In this document: piece by piece, positions 36,201-47,708 of the stretch
Numbering within the stretch: the stretch's first letter is position 1
Layout of the letters: the number at the start of each line of letters is the position of its first letter
Source: Sarcophilus harrisii
Taxonomy: Eukaryota; Chordata; Mammalia; Dasyuromorphia; Dasyuridae
Length of the DNA stretch: 64,000 bases
Direction of reading: 5' to 3'
Assembly: GCF_902635505.1 (NCBI RefSeq)
Contig: NC_045429.1
Location: 428,013,669 to 428,077,668, forward strand
Position numbers and translations under genes: made by a program
Notes under the pieces: generated by a model
What the model was told of the DNA's origin: nothing
Database searches by the model: none
Seen by the model: only the letters and a program-made list of their open reading frames with translations

Positions 36201-37370
36201 CTTCTAAGGAAGATCAAAAGTATAAACATTTCTCCACCCCAAAGTCAGATGCACACTCATTCCTATAACATCAGGGTCCCTAAATAGAATGCACTCAACC
36301 TTAAAGCAGTTGCTACAAAATATTCACCCTCACCAAATTCACTTCTTAGTGTAGCATAGTTGATGAATGAATTGCTATCCCTCCCTTCTGACTCCCTTGA
36401 AAGCCATGATAAGCTGAGTTAAGTAAGACTTTGCTCTTCACTAGGCATGGCTGTCTACAAAATCTGTCACTAATGATGTCTCCTAGAACTCTGGTGGATT
36501 GCTCTCCTGATCTTTAAGAAACTCATAAGGCCACAGCCTAATAAGATATCCCTTCACCTTGGATCTGGGATAAAAAACAAAGTAAAGAAAGAAGAACACA
36601 TATTCATATCTAGAAGCCACATGTTGGTGTCCCAGATGTAAAGAAGCCATTTCTCTGGCTCATAGACTTGCATAATAACTTCCCTTCCTATTTGAATATA
36701 AGTAGGCAGGAAAGAAGAATGAATCAGCTGATTATCTCCTTTGCAAGCATTGTTAGTTCATAGTATAGTGACACTCAGAAGGTTCTTTTTCTTTAAGTGG
36801 TAAAACCAATTGGAAACAATACCTGAAGTCTACTTGATGATATGTTGCCCTGAGTAATTCATTTCTATCTGCCTCTTTCTTCAACTGTAAAATACAGATA
36901 ATAATGGCTGAAATGATATCCTATTAGTAAAGTGCTAATTACAGTGCTTGGCACATAGTAGTTGCTTAATAAGTGAAAAGCATTGTGAAAAGTATTTTGT
37001 GTATAATTATCTCGTTATAATGATTTCATGAGCTTGATTATTATAAAATAAGCTAATAATTCATGATAATTATTGATTTTAATTTTCCTCATATATATGA
37101 ATTTCAGAGCAGCTAGTGGCACAATGGATGAAATGCTAAGCCTGGAGTCAGGAAAGCTTACCTTCCTGAGTACAAAACTGGTCATATGACCTGGCAACTT
37201 TATTAGCTTTGGTTTCCTGATTTGTAAAATAAGCCAGAGAAGGAAATTGTAAGCCACTGTACTATCTTTGTCAAGATTAGGGTTTCTAATGGAGTCACAA
37301 AAAGTAAGACAGAACTGAAAAATGACTGAACAAAATAAATTTGAGTTTTATTATTAATAATTGTTAGGAT
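36201..37370 (+). repeat. Tandem-array unit of LCE-c, downstream flank
   Basis: Resumes the unit after the LINE. Markers gagcacact-like, ttgatgaatgaattgctatc, a MIR at about 36845-36985 and a SINE match unit 0 (12.9-14.1 kb) most closely. Confidence 0.75.
37105..37350 (+). mobile_element. MAR1-type SINE (shared with 13853)
   Basis: Head gcagctagtggcacaatgga, middle ctggagtcaggaaagctt, 3' end gactgaacaaaataaat. Same unit offset as the SINE at 13853. Confidence 0.85.
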
Positions 37371-37904
37371 TCTTACAAGGTGCTAAGTCATTTATCTAAT
37401 TTAGCATGGTACTTAACAGTTCTCTAGTTCACTAATGTACTTAGTATTTATGAGAGTTCTACAAGATTCACACCTTTAAGAGAGCATATAAGCTAGTAGC
37501 CTCAACCAGGATTCAGTCCAGGACATTCAGAAGTCAGAAAGGACATGCCCACTCTCAGAGAAGAAGACAGATTCATTCCATTTCCACCTTTGTGCTGGCT
37601 GTAGACATTCAGAGGGAGCTAGAGGCTGAAGATGGCAGAGGCAAAGGACTAGCAGCAAGAGTTCTCGGAATCAAGGAGAGAGATAGGTCTCTAAGAAAGC
37701 TAACCAGGCCCAAGGAAGGACACAATACTAGCAAGAGAAAATAAAGGATTAGGACTTTAACTCCTGGCTGCATTTGGGGTGATTATACTGAACTGAAATG
37801 AAGGCTGCTCCCAGAAGTCCCCCAAGAAACCTTATCCCAGAGGAGATTACATTTTAGAGAAGAACATTACAAATATTCAACAAATAAACATTTATTGAAC
37901 ATAT
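37371..37904 (+). other. LINE 5'-type segment, no gene
   Basis: About 37620-37870 (gcaaaggactagcagcaaga, gcccaaggaaggacacaata) matches 10840-11050 within the LINE at 10.6-12.3 kb. The rest is unassigned. Confidence 0.55.
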
Positions 37905-37939
37905 ATGTGAATATATATGAGCATATGTAATATATATTA

Positions 37940-37980
<41 letters not shown>
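37905..37980. repeat. (TA)n tract at a unit breakpoint
   Basis: AT-rich DNA ending in about 40 bases of pure TA repeat. Homology to other units' upstream flanks starts on the very next base (catcatagaaaggcacctag), so this tract marks a rearrangement junction. Confidence 0.8.
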
Positions 37981-37982
<2 letters not shown>

Positions 37983-38392
37983 TCATAGAAAGGCACCTAG
38001 AATAACCTGGTATTCAAATACTGCTTTCAAGTTGGCCAGACCCAGTTATCTTCTTTATTTTGTCTTATATTCATCACCCTTACAATCATCAGAACTATCA
38101 AGATCCTCTGAAGTCAGCAGGAATGCAGGGAGCTCACTACAGAGATATCCCTAAGGAAAACTCACTTCAAATAATCAGATCAAACGATGATAAATATAGA
38201 GCCAGTAAGGAGCACAGAGATCACAAAATCCAGGCTCTCATTTTGTGGATTCACTGAGACTCTGAGAATGTGAATGATTCAAATCAGGTCTCCCAGGGAA
38301 TAACTAGCAGAATCAGGATTCTTACCCACATCCCCTGATATGTTATCTCCAGGGTTTTTGCCATGGTATCATTCAAAATGTAATGTATGGAA

Positions 38393-38516
38393 AAAGAAGA
38401 AGAAGAAGAAGAAGAAGAAGAAGAAGAAGAAGAAGAAGAAGAAGAAGAAGAAGAAGAAGAAGAAGAAGAAGAAGAAGAAGAAGAAGAAGAAGAAGAAGAA
38501 GAAGAAGAAAAAGAAG
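38393..38516. repeat. (GAA)n trinucleotide microsatellite
   Basis: Roughly 40 near-perfect AAG/GAA repeats. Homopurine-homopyrimidine mirror symmetry allows triplex formation. Frames reading poly-Lys, poly-Glu and (antisense) poly-Ser are artefacts of it. Confidence 0.92.
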
Positions 38517-39524
38517 AGCTTAACATGGATTCATTGATTGTAGATTTGATGAGCAAAGGAAACCCTTTATAAAGAGCCAGACTATGGATTCCCTTATATA
38601 GCAGAGAATCCTTTTGCAATTAAAAAAAAATCTTCCCTCATTAACTTCATAGTACATATGTGGCAATTTTTTTTGTGTGGACTATGTTTCCTCAAAATCC
38701 ATACCCTCTAATTCTACTCTGACCAATCATTGTCACATGGCTATCATCTGGATATTATCAGCTATAACTTTGTCCTTGATGCTGTCAGATTAGATGTTTG
38801 ATTCAAAAATCCTATTTGGGGACCATCCATACACAACATGATACAATCAACAATGAAGAGTTTGGAATAAAACTTGCAAGTGGGATATGGTGATATGTCC
38901 CAACAGTGAAAAAGTGCCTCATGTTCTGTGATTCCTTTTCCACTTTCATTCAGGAGGAGGGATATTCTCCAGGACATGCAGATGAAGTAGAATGGAGTTG
39001 TCTGTCTTATTCACTTTTGACTGAGAACATGAGTTTTTAGGCAACTTTATCTCAGAGACATACACACAAAAATGTGAGACAAAAACAAAAATAGAAAGTG
39101 AACAAATGACATCATGCTGGAATATGAGGGAGTTCTATCTATCCTAAGATATTTCAAAGTCTAGGCAGTGTCACAGGTATGTAATAACCTAAGAGGCATT
39201 AAGAAATATTTGTTTATAGAATGGGTGGTACCATATTATGATGGGAAAAGATGATCACAGTCCTTAGGAAACAGTGCTGTAGAGAGGGATGTAAAGGTAA
39301 AACTGATGGGGATAAAGACAGATAATACATTATTCTGAGAGTAATGTACAAATAGTGCCTCATCCATGCAGATAATCCTGGTGATCCCAAATAGAAATAA
39401 TCTCTCATTTCTCTGACAATTTAGAGCATGGAGTCAGTATATTTCTTATGGTATTTACCTTTTCTTACAATGAATTTTAATGATTGCTAATTTAGTATCC
39501 TTTGATTAGAATACAGATTCTGAG

Positions 39525-39692
39525 TTGAAATACTGTCCCAGAGCTGTATGACCCTGAAGAATTCTTTTAATTTCTCTCAAATTTAGTTTCTTCAGCTTTA
39601 CAATGGAGAAAACCATAGCACCTACCACCCAGGATTGTACTGAGGATCAAATGAGATAGTGAATATAAAGAATTTACCAAAACTTAATGGAC
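39525..39692 (+). mobile_element. MIR SINE (position B, LCE-d unit)
   Basis: Contains gagctgtatgaccctgaaga and ctgaggatcaaatgagatag. Confidence 0.75.
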
Positions 39693-40059
39693 AAGAAAAG
39701 TTAAGCTAATATTAATAATTCTATTATTGATAATAGGAAATATATCCATCTTCTCTTCTGATGCTCTTATAATAGAAGTTTTCTCTTAGCTAATTGCTGA
39801 ATGTATAAATAAAGGATGAATAACTGGAAGAAATGAATAGATGATTAGATGGATGGATGGATGGATAGATGGACAGATGGATGGATGAGTTGGTGTGTTG
39901 CCACTTACCCCCAAAATTTGACTTGACCTCTGAAAAGGAGATTGGGGGAATTTAGAAAGGTATGTGTTTTATATTTGGGAGAGAATATGGGATGAGGTCT
40001 GTAGATTTCTCTTGAGGCGTGCTTATATATAGGAGTGCAGTTGAAAATGGATATCCCCT

Positions 40060-40203
40060 AGACATGGAGGAGGGCATGGAGCCTGGGGAGACCACTTAGG
40101 AGGACATTTGGGTGGGCAATTGGGTGCCTGACACTTGGGTGAACACTTAGGGGTACACTTAGGGGCCTGGCACTGTGCTGGCTTTGCTGGCAGGACATCT
40201 TGT
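40060..40203 (-). pseudogene. LCE pseudogene: Detached LCE exon-2 fragment, right arm
   Basis: The partner of the 24333-24477 fragment, about 144 bp, opposite in direction to LCE-d. From its LCE-type ATG (40196-40198) the frame is lost within ten codons because cagcag reads cac. Downstream the LCE frame is open only without a start. The other units (for example 18.53 and 49.93 kb) have about 15 bp of ordinary flank here, so the fragment was inserted, with no A-tail or target duplication. Confidence 0.82.
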
Positions 40204-40784
40204 TGTCCTGGTGAAGTTAAGGACAAAATGAAATGGTCCCAGGAGACAACTATGGGATTGTAGCTGTAAAGATAAAAGACCCATATGTTTCAATCTCTTC
40301 TTTTTAAAGTTGAGGAATCCAAAGCCTGGCAGATAAAATTACTTGCCCTACCTTACATAAGTTACAAGAGGCAGCTTAAGGATTTGAATTTAGGTCCTAT
40401 AATTCCAACTGAAGAGCTCTTTCTATTATCCTATGCTGCATCTCATACATGACAACAGGATTTCCATATGGAAATCACCAGAAGTTGAGCAAAATTCAGC
40501 TCTCAGAGCTTTTACCCAATAACTAGATTTCATGGTGTTTTGCTAAAGTGCTATTTGAGCTGAAGATTCTGAATCTTTACAATGAATAAGCCTAACTGAA
40601 AGCACCATCTGGATCCCCTCTTGCTTCAGCAATTGATTCGGATATGACCTGGCATGGACTGTTGAAAAGAACCTGGACTTCATTTGGGGGACCATGATAC
40701 AAGCCCTGGCTAATCCACTTACCACTTCTGTGACTTCATACAAAACATTTATCCTTGAAGAGCTCTGTGTATTCATCCATGAAA

Positions 40785-41049
40785 TGAGTCAACTAAATGA
40801 GCTGTCTTTCCATATTCCTCAACAACTCAGTAATCTATGTACTAGCACATGTCAGTGTATGTAAGTGTAGAGAATGTCAGGAATTATCTGACACATTCCA
40901 AGAATTGGGAAAAACACACTTCCTTCTAGAGAGGTGAGACTTATGCCCACAGATCATCCTAGGCTGTCCTATAAAAGGTGTCCCTGCCTCTAGATCCTCA
41001 TCCACTCTGGTTCTTCAGCAGATATTTCCTGTCCGTGTCTGGGATCAAG
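40785..41049 (+). promoter_or_regulatory. LCE-d promoter and noncoding exon 1
   Basis: AP-1 TGAGTCA at 40785-40791, dyad TGTCAGGAATTATCTGACA at 40875-40893, TATA box tataaaag at 40970-40977. Exon 1 runs from about 41000 to 41049. The donor at 41050 reads gtgaat instead of gtgagt, so position +5 is A where the other five genes have G. Splicing of this exon may be weaker. Confidence 0.8.
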
Positions 41050-41587
41050 GTGAATGTCTGCATAGGATCCACAGAGAGGATTGGAGCAGGGTGTTCAGGG
41101 AGAAGGAAGAAAAAGAGCAGAGGGAGAGAGGAATTAGAGGAGAAACAATATTTGGGATGAAGGAAGATGGATAAAGGGGCTGAATAGAAGGGAAGAGTTA
41201 AAGTGAATGAGAAATATAAGAGCTGATGAAGAAGAGATTCTAGTACATTAGATTTTATCTAGAGAACCAATTTGGATACCCTTAGAAAATGACCAGAAAA
41301 AAGTCTAGAATCTGGGTGAGGGTGGTGGGAAGGAGGAGCAATAATCTGAGTTTCTTGAAATTTGAATAAACTGGCATTAAAAAGATTTCATCAAGATGTT
41401 GAGGGAATTCATTCCCTCCCTTTCATGAGACATTAACAATACTATTTAACTTTTAAGATTCTATATAATTTTCCTAGTTTTACAATTCCCAGTGTGATTA
41501 ATTCCAGTGAAGAAAGATTTAAGGCTCAATTTCATCTATCTAAAAAAACATTTTATTGTCTTTCAGGTTAACTGAATTCCCACCAAG

Positions 41588-41974
41588 ATGTCCTGCCAGC
41601 AAAGCCAGCAGCAGTGCCAGGCCCCTAAGTGTACTCCTAAGTGTCCTCCCAAGTGTCAGACACCCAAGTGCCCACCCAAATGTCCTCCTAAATGCCCTCC
41701 CCAGGCTCCATGTCCTCCTCCAGTGTCTTCCTGCTGTGGCTCTAGCTCTGGAGGATGCTGCAGCTCTGGCGGATGCTGTGGGTCCAGCTCTGGGGGATGC
41801 TGCAGCTCTGGCTCTGGGGGTGGCTGCTGCCTCTTTTCCCATCACAGGAGATCCCACAGACGCAGACACCAGAGGTCTGACTGCTGTGGCAGTGGCAGTG
41901 GGCGCAGCCAGCAGTCTGGAGGCTGCTGTGGAAGCTCTGGAGGTTGCTGTGGGAGCTCTGGGGGCTGCTGTTAA
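41588..41974 (+). CDS. LCE: LCE-d: late cornified envelope protein, 128 aa
   Basis: Same repeat layout as LCE-b, with six PKC repeats including TPKC and QTPKC and three terminal GGCC blocks. Gly replaces the usual Asp after the CC that follows HQRSD, and Arg replaces His four residues later ([12 protein letters not shown]). The acceptor tttcag precedes exon 2 at 41567. The intron is only 518 bp because about 230 bp present in LCE-b and LCE-e is absent, joining ttcccag to tgtgattaattcc. The coding region is intact. The altered donor makes its output the least certain of the six. It is the source of the inverted copy LCE-b. Confidence 0.92.
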   Translation: MSCQQSQQQCQAPKCTPKCPPKCQTPKCPPKCPPKCPPQAPCPPPVSSCCGSSSGGCCSSGGCCGSSSGGCCSSGSGGGCCLFSHHRRSHRRRHQRSDCCGSGSGRSQQSGGCCGSSGGCCGSSGGCC

Positions 41975-42187
41975 TCTGGTATCCTGACCCAAGAAGAGAT
42001 GAAGATTCATAATTGCTTCCATTCCTGTTTCTCCTCACTTAGCCTTCTATCCATGGTTTCCAACTGTTTGGATATTCTTAGGTCATGGATACACTTAAAG
42101 TGTATCACTTCACTTTATCTCAACTCCCCACTCCCACCTCCATCCTGATGCACACCATCCTTTTTTCCCTCATTTATCCTAAGCAAC

Positions 42188-42193
42188 AATAAA
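42188..42193 (+). terminator. LCE-d polyadenylation signal
   Basis: AATAAA in cctaagcaacaataaag, 214 bp after the stop codon. Confidence 0.85.
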
Positions 42194-43609
42194 GTTTATT
42201 TTTATGGACAAAGGTGCCTCTTATTCTCCATTATTTTCCATTATAACTTCTTTCAAGAGTGCCTTCTTGTTAATGAGGCCACAGACTTCTTTGATTAATG
42301 TTTTCAGGGTGTGCCCAAGCAGTTGGTGGTAGCACTGGGTGGCTGGGTGAGGTTTACTTCAGTCAGACACAAGAGAAATAAAAAAGTATCAATATAAAAA
42401 TTATTTAATTATGACAACCAGCCTTCCCTGAAAGAACAAACATTCTAAGACACAAGTGCTTCTGGCTTTGAGTTCCTGGGGAAAGGGCAAGATTCAAGGC
42501 CAGGAGAAAAGGAGGGAAGCTAATCAGGTGGGGAAAGCACCTTCTACTTGAAGCCGAAAGTCTCAGGGAACAGAGTCTGGGAGAAGGATTCAATCGATCT
42601 AGCTCTTAATGTTAGATCATTCATGATTAGACTGTCTAAAATATCCACAATCTATCCCTTATTTTCTTTTGCCTCTCTATACTTTTCCTGGCTGGTTATT
42701 TGTTCCAGAGTACCGGCATATCCAGTACTGTCCCCCATTCTCAGTTTTCAGAAAAGCTCTGTCTGACACTGAATTGTCCCTCTTTCATTAGTTACAGTCT
42801 CAAAATCTCAGAAAAGTTATAGTGTTTCCAAAGTCTGCCCTGGTCCTTCTAGGACCCCTCTTCCACTTAATGGGTTCCCCCAGTTCCAGAGCCCAGAATC
42901 AAACCCAGGTCCTGTGGTCTGACTCCACCACCCTTCTACATTTATGGGTATTATCATGTGTTTTCTGGACCTTTACTGGCCTTCTTCTTCTCCCTCAATT
43001 TTCCTAATCCCAGGGCTCCAAACTCAAAGCTATATTTCAGTTATAGAAATTGTGCTGAAGGTTAATTCGTTAATAACTGTGCTTGGCAACAAAGAAATGA
43101 GAAAATGAACCTTCTCTTCTTTGCTGATATGGAAGGCTGTGGAATAGGGCACATATTGTCAGACTCGGTTGGCTTGTTGGCTGAATTTGTGAAGCTTCTT
43201 CTAATTTGTCTTTTTTATTCTTTGTTTTAAAAGACAGCTCATTAGATAAGGTATAGGGAATGAATTCATTTGGATTTCATAAAATGTCAAACAAAATGTA
43301 TCAAAGTCTAAATCAATTATTTATTATTAGGTAGCCCATGAAGAATTCAGGATCCTCGTCCCAATTTTTACCTTGATAAGTTAAGTCCTACAGAGCAAGG
43401 TTACATTTCCCTTATTGTGTTCTAGGGGGACCTCTAAGGAATTCTGGGCATGTTTTTCTAATGCTGGCCATTTGAGTCCTCATTTCAGTGTGTTCTTTTT
43501 AATATTAATTTCTAGTAACAATGTCTCCCATTTTTCATTGATACTTTTTAATGATTGCTACTATAGCACTATTTAATAAATTAACACTTTTACTAAAGGA
43601 TTCAATGAG

Positions 43610-43860
43610 AAAATGCCTAGGACCAACTAGATTACTCAGTGGATAGAGTACCCAGATCAGAGTCAAGAAGACTCATCATCACAAGTGTGCATCTGGCCTC
43701 AGACATTTCTGGCAGTGTGACCTTGGAAACGTCAATAACACTGTTTGCTTCAGTTTCCTCATCTGGAAAATGAGTTTTAGAAGGAAATAGCAAACAGTAC
43801 GTTTGACAAGAAATCCCTAAACCTGGGGTCCAGAAGAGTCATACAAGACTGAAATGAGTA
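43610..43860 (+). mobile_element. MAR1-type SINE (shared with 53600)
   Basis: Body: tcagtggatagagtacccag, gtcaagaagactcatcatca, atctggcctcagacatttct, cctcatctggaaaatgagtt. The 3' end is gactgaaatgagtaaataag. The site near 63500 in the LCE-f unit reads through without it. Confidence 0.85.
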
Positions 43861-44569
43861 AATAAGAACTAGCAAGGATGGACGTATAAACATTTCCCCT
43901 GAGTTCTGGCATCTGGGGTCATCCTCATCCCTGTAACACTTGGGACCCTGAATAGAATGGGCTCATCCATAAAGTAGTTGCTGCAAAGTATTGATCTTCA
44001 CCAAATTCATTTCTTGGTATATCACAATTGAGGAATGAATTGCTGTCCCTCCTTTATGGCTTTCCTGAATACCTTGACAAGGTGAGTTAAGCAGAACTTT
44101 GCTTTTCATTGGGCATGACTGCCTACAAAATCTGTCATTCATTATGTCTCCTAGAATTTTGGTGGCTTGCTGTCCTGATCTTTTAAATTTCATGAAGTCA
44201 CAACCTAGTATGATATTCCTTCATCTTGAATCTGGGCTAAAAAACAAATGTAAAGAAAAAGGTAAGAATAGATACCCATACCATTTATGCTTCCCACCAT
44301 TCTTTTTATAAATATAATATCATTTTAAAAAAAAGAATAGATCCCCATGTTTAAAAGTCACACATTGGTGTCCCAGATAAAGAAGATTCTTTCCCTATTC
44401 ATAGACTTGCAAAATTCCTTCCCTTCACATTTAAATATGGAGTTGACAGGAAAGAAGGATGAGTCATCTGGGTATCTCCTTTGTAAGCATTGTCAGGACG
44501 TGGTATAATAAATACTCAAACAACTCCTTTCCCTAAGTGGTGAAGCCATCTGAAAAGATGATCTGGGCA

Positions 44570-44725
44570 AATCATTTAACAAATATCTATCTGCTTGTGT
44601 TTCTTCAATGATAAAATGAGGATAATGATGGCACAACTTTCAGAGTTGTAAGGATCAAATGACATTCTATTTGTAAAATGCTTAGCATAATGCCCATACA
44701 TAATAGGTGATTAATAAATAAATAA
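44570..44725 (+). mobile_element. MIR SINE (position C, LCE-d unit)
   Basis: Contains ttcttcaatgataaaatgag, cagagttgtaaggatcaaat and taataggtgattaataaata. Confidence 0.7.
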
Positions 44726-46544
44726 TGAAACCTTCTGTGCATGCTTATAAGTATTGGATTTTCAATGGCTAATCCCAGTCCACTGTAATAATTATAATCT
44801 AATGATCATATATTTGATTTTTATAAATTGAACTAATAATTCATAATGATTGATGTTTTGATTTTCCTCATGTATTTTAATTTATTATTAACAATCTATC
44901 AATAAGCATTTATTAAACATCTACTCTCTACCAGGAACTGTGTGAAAAGTATATAATAATAGTAGTAGTAGCTAACATTTAAACAGGTCTTTAAGATTTG
45001 CAAATTGTTATATATACTTGATCTCATTTTATTCTCACACTAACCCTTTATGCTGGATGCTGTTATAAACTTCAATTTATAGAAGAGGAAGCTGATTCTA
45101 AGTCACTTTTCTATGGTGAAAGAACTAGTAAGTATCTAGGGCAGTATTGAATGCAAATGTTATAAATCCAAATCCAAAGTATTCACTGTGCCACCTAGTT
45201 GCCTCCTGGGAGGACAACCTAGGATCACTCAAATTTCCATGAAGGCTTAGCTTTTTAAAACTCATTTCCTTGCTAAAAATTTATAAGATATGTCGAACAA
45301 ATATTTACATTCCCATTTGACAGATTGGGAAATTGAAATCTGGAGAGATAAGATGACTTACCAGGTAGTTAACAGAAACTGTGTCAGGATCTAAATTTAA
45401 TCCACATACCCGGAATCCAAAATCAGCACAAATGCAGCAGCCAAAAATTAAGCTTTCATCAAAAAGTATTCATTCCATTCTAAAAGGAGGAATGGTAAGC
45501 AGAGACTCCATGGTTACATGTCAATATGCTAGACTAGGGATTCTTTTTGTCTATGAATTGCCAGGATGGTCACTGTGAGTCCTTTAAACTCTAACATTCT
45601 GTTATCCCATGATGCTGTAAAGCCAGTACAAAATGAAGGAAATATTTCAATGAAAAATGGAGATATCTTAGTTATATCCCTCAAATCCTGGCCATTGAGA
45701 CAGCTTCCTAGTTCTGTGTTCCATGCTCACAGCATCAATACTATCTACAAAGGGCTGATTTCATAGTGATGGTGCTAGAAATTATCACAGAGGTCACCTA
45801 CTCCTACAGTCTTGGGCAAAGTCCATTCTCTCCATGAGACACCACTAAGATTGCTTTACTAGAATTACACATTAACTCCTTAACCTTTTGGTTTGTTTGG
45901 ATTTTTTTAGTATTTAATTTGGATTTTATAATGGATAAATAATAATCAACATTCTTTTTCTTTCTTTTTTCTTTAATGTAAGAGATATGAATGGGAAAGA
46001 TAATCATTTGATATGTTTTTGTTTAATTTAAAAATTGGAATTGGATCTATTAAAAACAAGAACCTATTAAAACCAAAAAACAGTTTTCTGAGGGAAATGG
46101 AGCCACAAACAGAAGAACATGTCCCTAAGTAGAGGAATGACAGGTTCTAGAGAAAATGAACAAGGCAAGAATAAATAAATAAAAGCCAAGAGAAGGGGGA
46201 TGAAGAAGTTTGATAGATGGAGGAGGAGAGTGAGACCAAGAAACAAAAGATAAAGGAATCTAAAAATTCCAACTAAGGACCATGTAGTCCTATCTACAAG
46301 AGAGTAGAAATCATTCAGCATGTATGCTGGAAGGCAATTCTGAGATGAAGACTGTAAGATTTTCCCTCTTGTGTCTCCTTTAACTCCACAATGCGGGGAA
46401 AGAAGGTTTGGCTGACCAGACTATCCCTCTTCTGAATGGGGCCCCTTCCAAACCCCAGAACCCTGTTCAGAAAAGAGGAGCTAGGCAGGATGCATGACTC
46501 TTCCCATCCTGATCTCACATCATCACCTTCTAACATTTTTATAG

Positions 46545-46720
46545 TGAGATAAGGTTGAAAGCACTCTACCTCCATGATCTCAGATGATCCTCACAATAAC
46601 TCTATGAGGTAAGAACCATTTCACAGATGAGGACACCGAGTCTGAGAAAAGTCAATGGCTTTTCTGACCCCAAGTTCAGCACTCTATCCACTGTGCCTCC
46701 TAGACTACATTTGATGGGTT
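46545..46720 (-). mobile_element. MIR SINE (position A, LCE-e unit)
   Basis: Contains ataactctatgaggtaagaa, ttcacagatgaggacaccga and ctctatccactgtgcctcct. Confidence 0.75.
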
Positions 46721-47708
46721 CAACCCTACTGCTGCCAGTTGAGGGGCAAAAAGGTTAATTAAAGTGAACAACTCTTTATAGCCATCCAGACTACAGAATC
46801 AGAAGCTTTCTACTTCTTCCCCACATGATTTTTTTCAAACTTTTCTATTTTTGAAAAGTGTTTCTATTGGCAGAGCCCAATATCTCCTCCCTAGGCCCTT
46901 CCATTTTGGGCCTCCTAGCCTCTATGAAAATCCTTTTTCTTTCATATCCTCAATATGAAACTTCTTCCTTACTGCTGACATCACAAAGAACCTGAAAAAA
47001 CACCTGACTTATTCTCTTGCCTCCAAACAACATAGTGCACTAATTAACTACAAATGGAACTGCTGAAACTCCATGGCTGTAATTTGTCATGGGGGAGGAA
47101 AAGTAAAGGGATTTTTAAAACTTCCCTTCAGTTCCAAGTCATGGTCTTAGTACTGAGTTTCTAAAATTGTAGTTGACTAAATGGGGTGGGGACTGGGTGA
47201 CAAACAGGATTGGATCCTTTCCTGTTCCCATCTTTGCCATTGCCACCTTCTTCATCATAGAAATTACCTCTAGTGCTTTACAAAACCCAGTGACATACTT
47301 TATCTCATCTGATCATCATGAACTTTACCATCATCAGCTTCATCAGTATCATCATCATTACTGAAGCCAGCAGGAATACAGGACCTTTATATAGAGATAT
47401 CCTCAGGAGTAACTCAATTCAAATAATAAAACCAAAAGATGATTGATTTACAATCAGAAGGGAGTTCAGTCATCTTATACAGTCTTCTCATTTTACAAGA
47501 AAATATATTGAGATTCTGAGCATGAAAGTGATTTAAACAGTCTCACAGGGAATAAAGAGCAGAGCCAAGACTAATCCAGATCCCCAAACCAGGTTTTTGT
47601 GTTAGTGTAATGAAATATTAAATGTAAATACACATACACACATACACAAACACCACACACCTCTTTAAAATAGATCCTGATTTTGGTGAGCTAGAAAATC
47701 CCTTTTTC

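Larger units (their letters stand above)
38743..42965 (+). repeat. Right (native) arm of the large inverted duplication
   Basis: Matches the reverse complement of 21341-25795. At both ends the sequence runs on smoothly into flank that also aligns with the LCE-e unit (for example tgttttctgg-type text after 42965 as at 52918). This arm is therefore in its original place and the 21-26 kb arm is the copy. Confidence 0.9.
37981..45850 (+). repeat. Tandem-array unit of LCE-d
   Basis: Starts part-way into the standard upstream flank; the equivalent of 46.0-47.25 kb is missing. It then continues without a break through the right arm, LCE-d and a long downstream flank shared with the LCE-e unit. Confidence 0.8.

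Noticed and set aside
38284-38619. Poly-Ser, poly-Lys and poly-Glu reading frames
   Set aside because: Products of the GAA microsatellite read in different frames.
18330-39890. GGAT/ATCC-rich tetranucleotide patches near 18330, 24650, 29165 and 39845
   Set aside because: Short, impure microsatellites at a shared unit position; nothing beyond the tandem-unit homology.
23765-40776. Identical 77-codon frames at 23765-23998 (+) and 40543-40776 (-)
   Set aside because: Identity is explained by the recent inverted duplication. The frame overlaps the LCE promoter region and is not open in the other units, so there is no evidence of coding selection.
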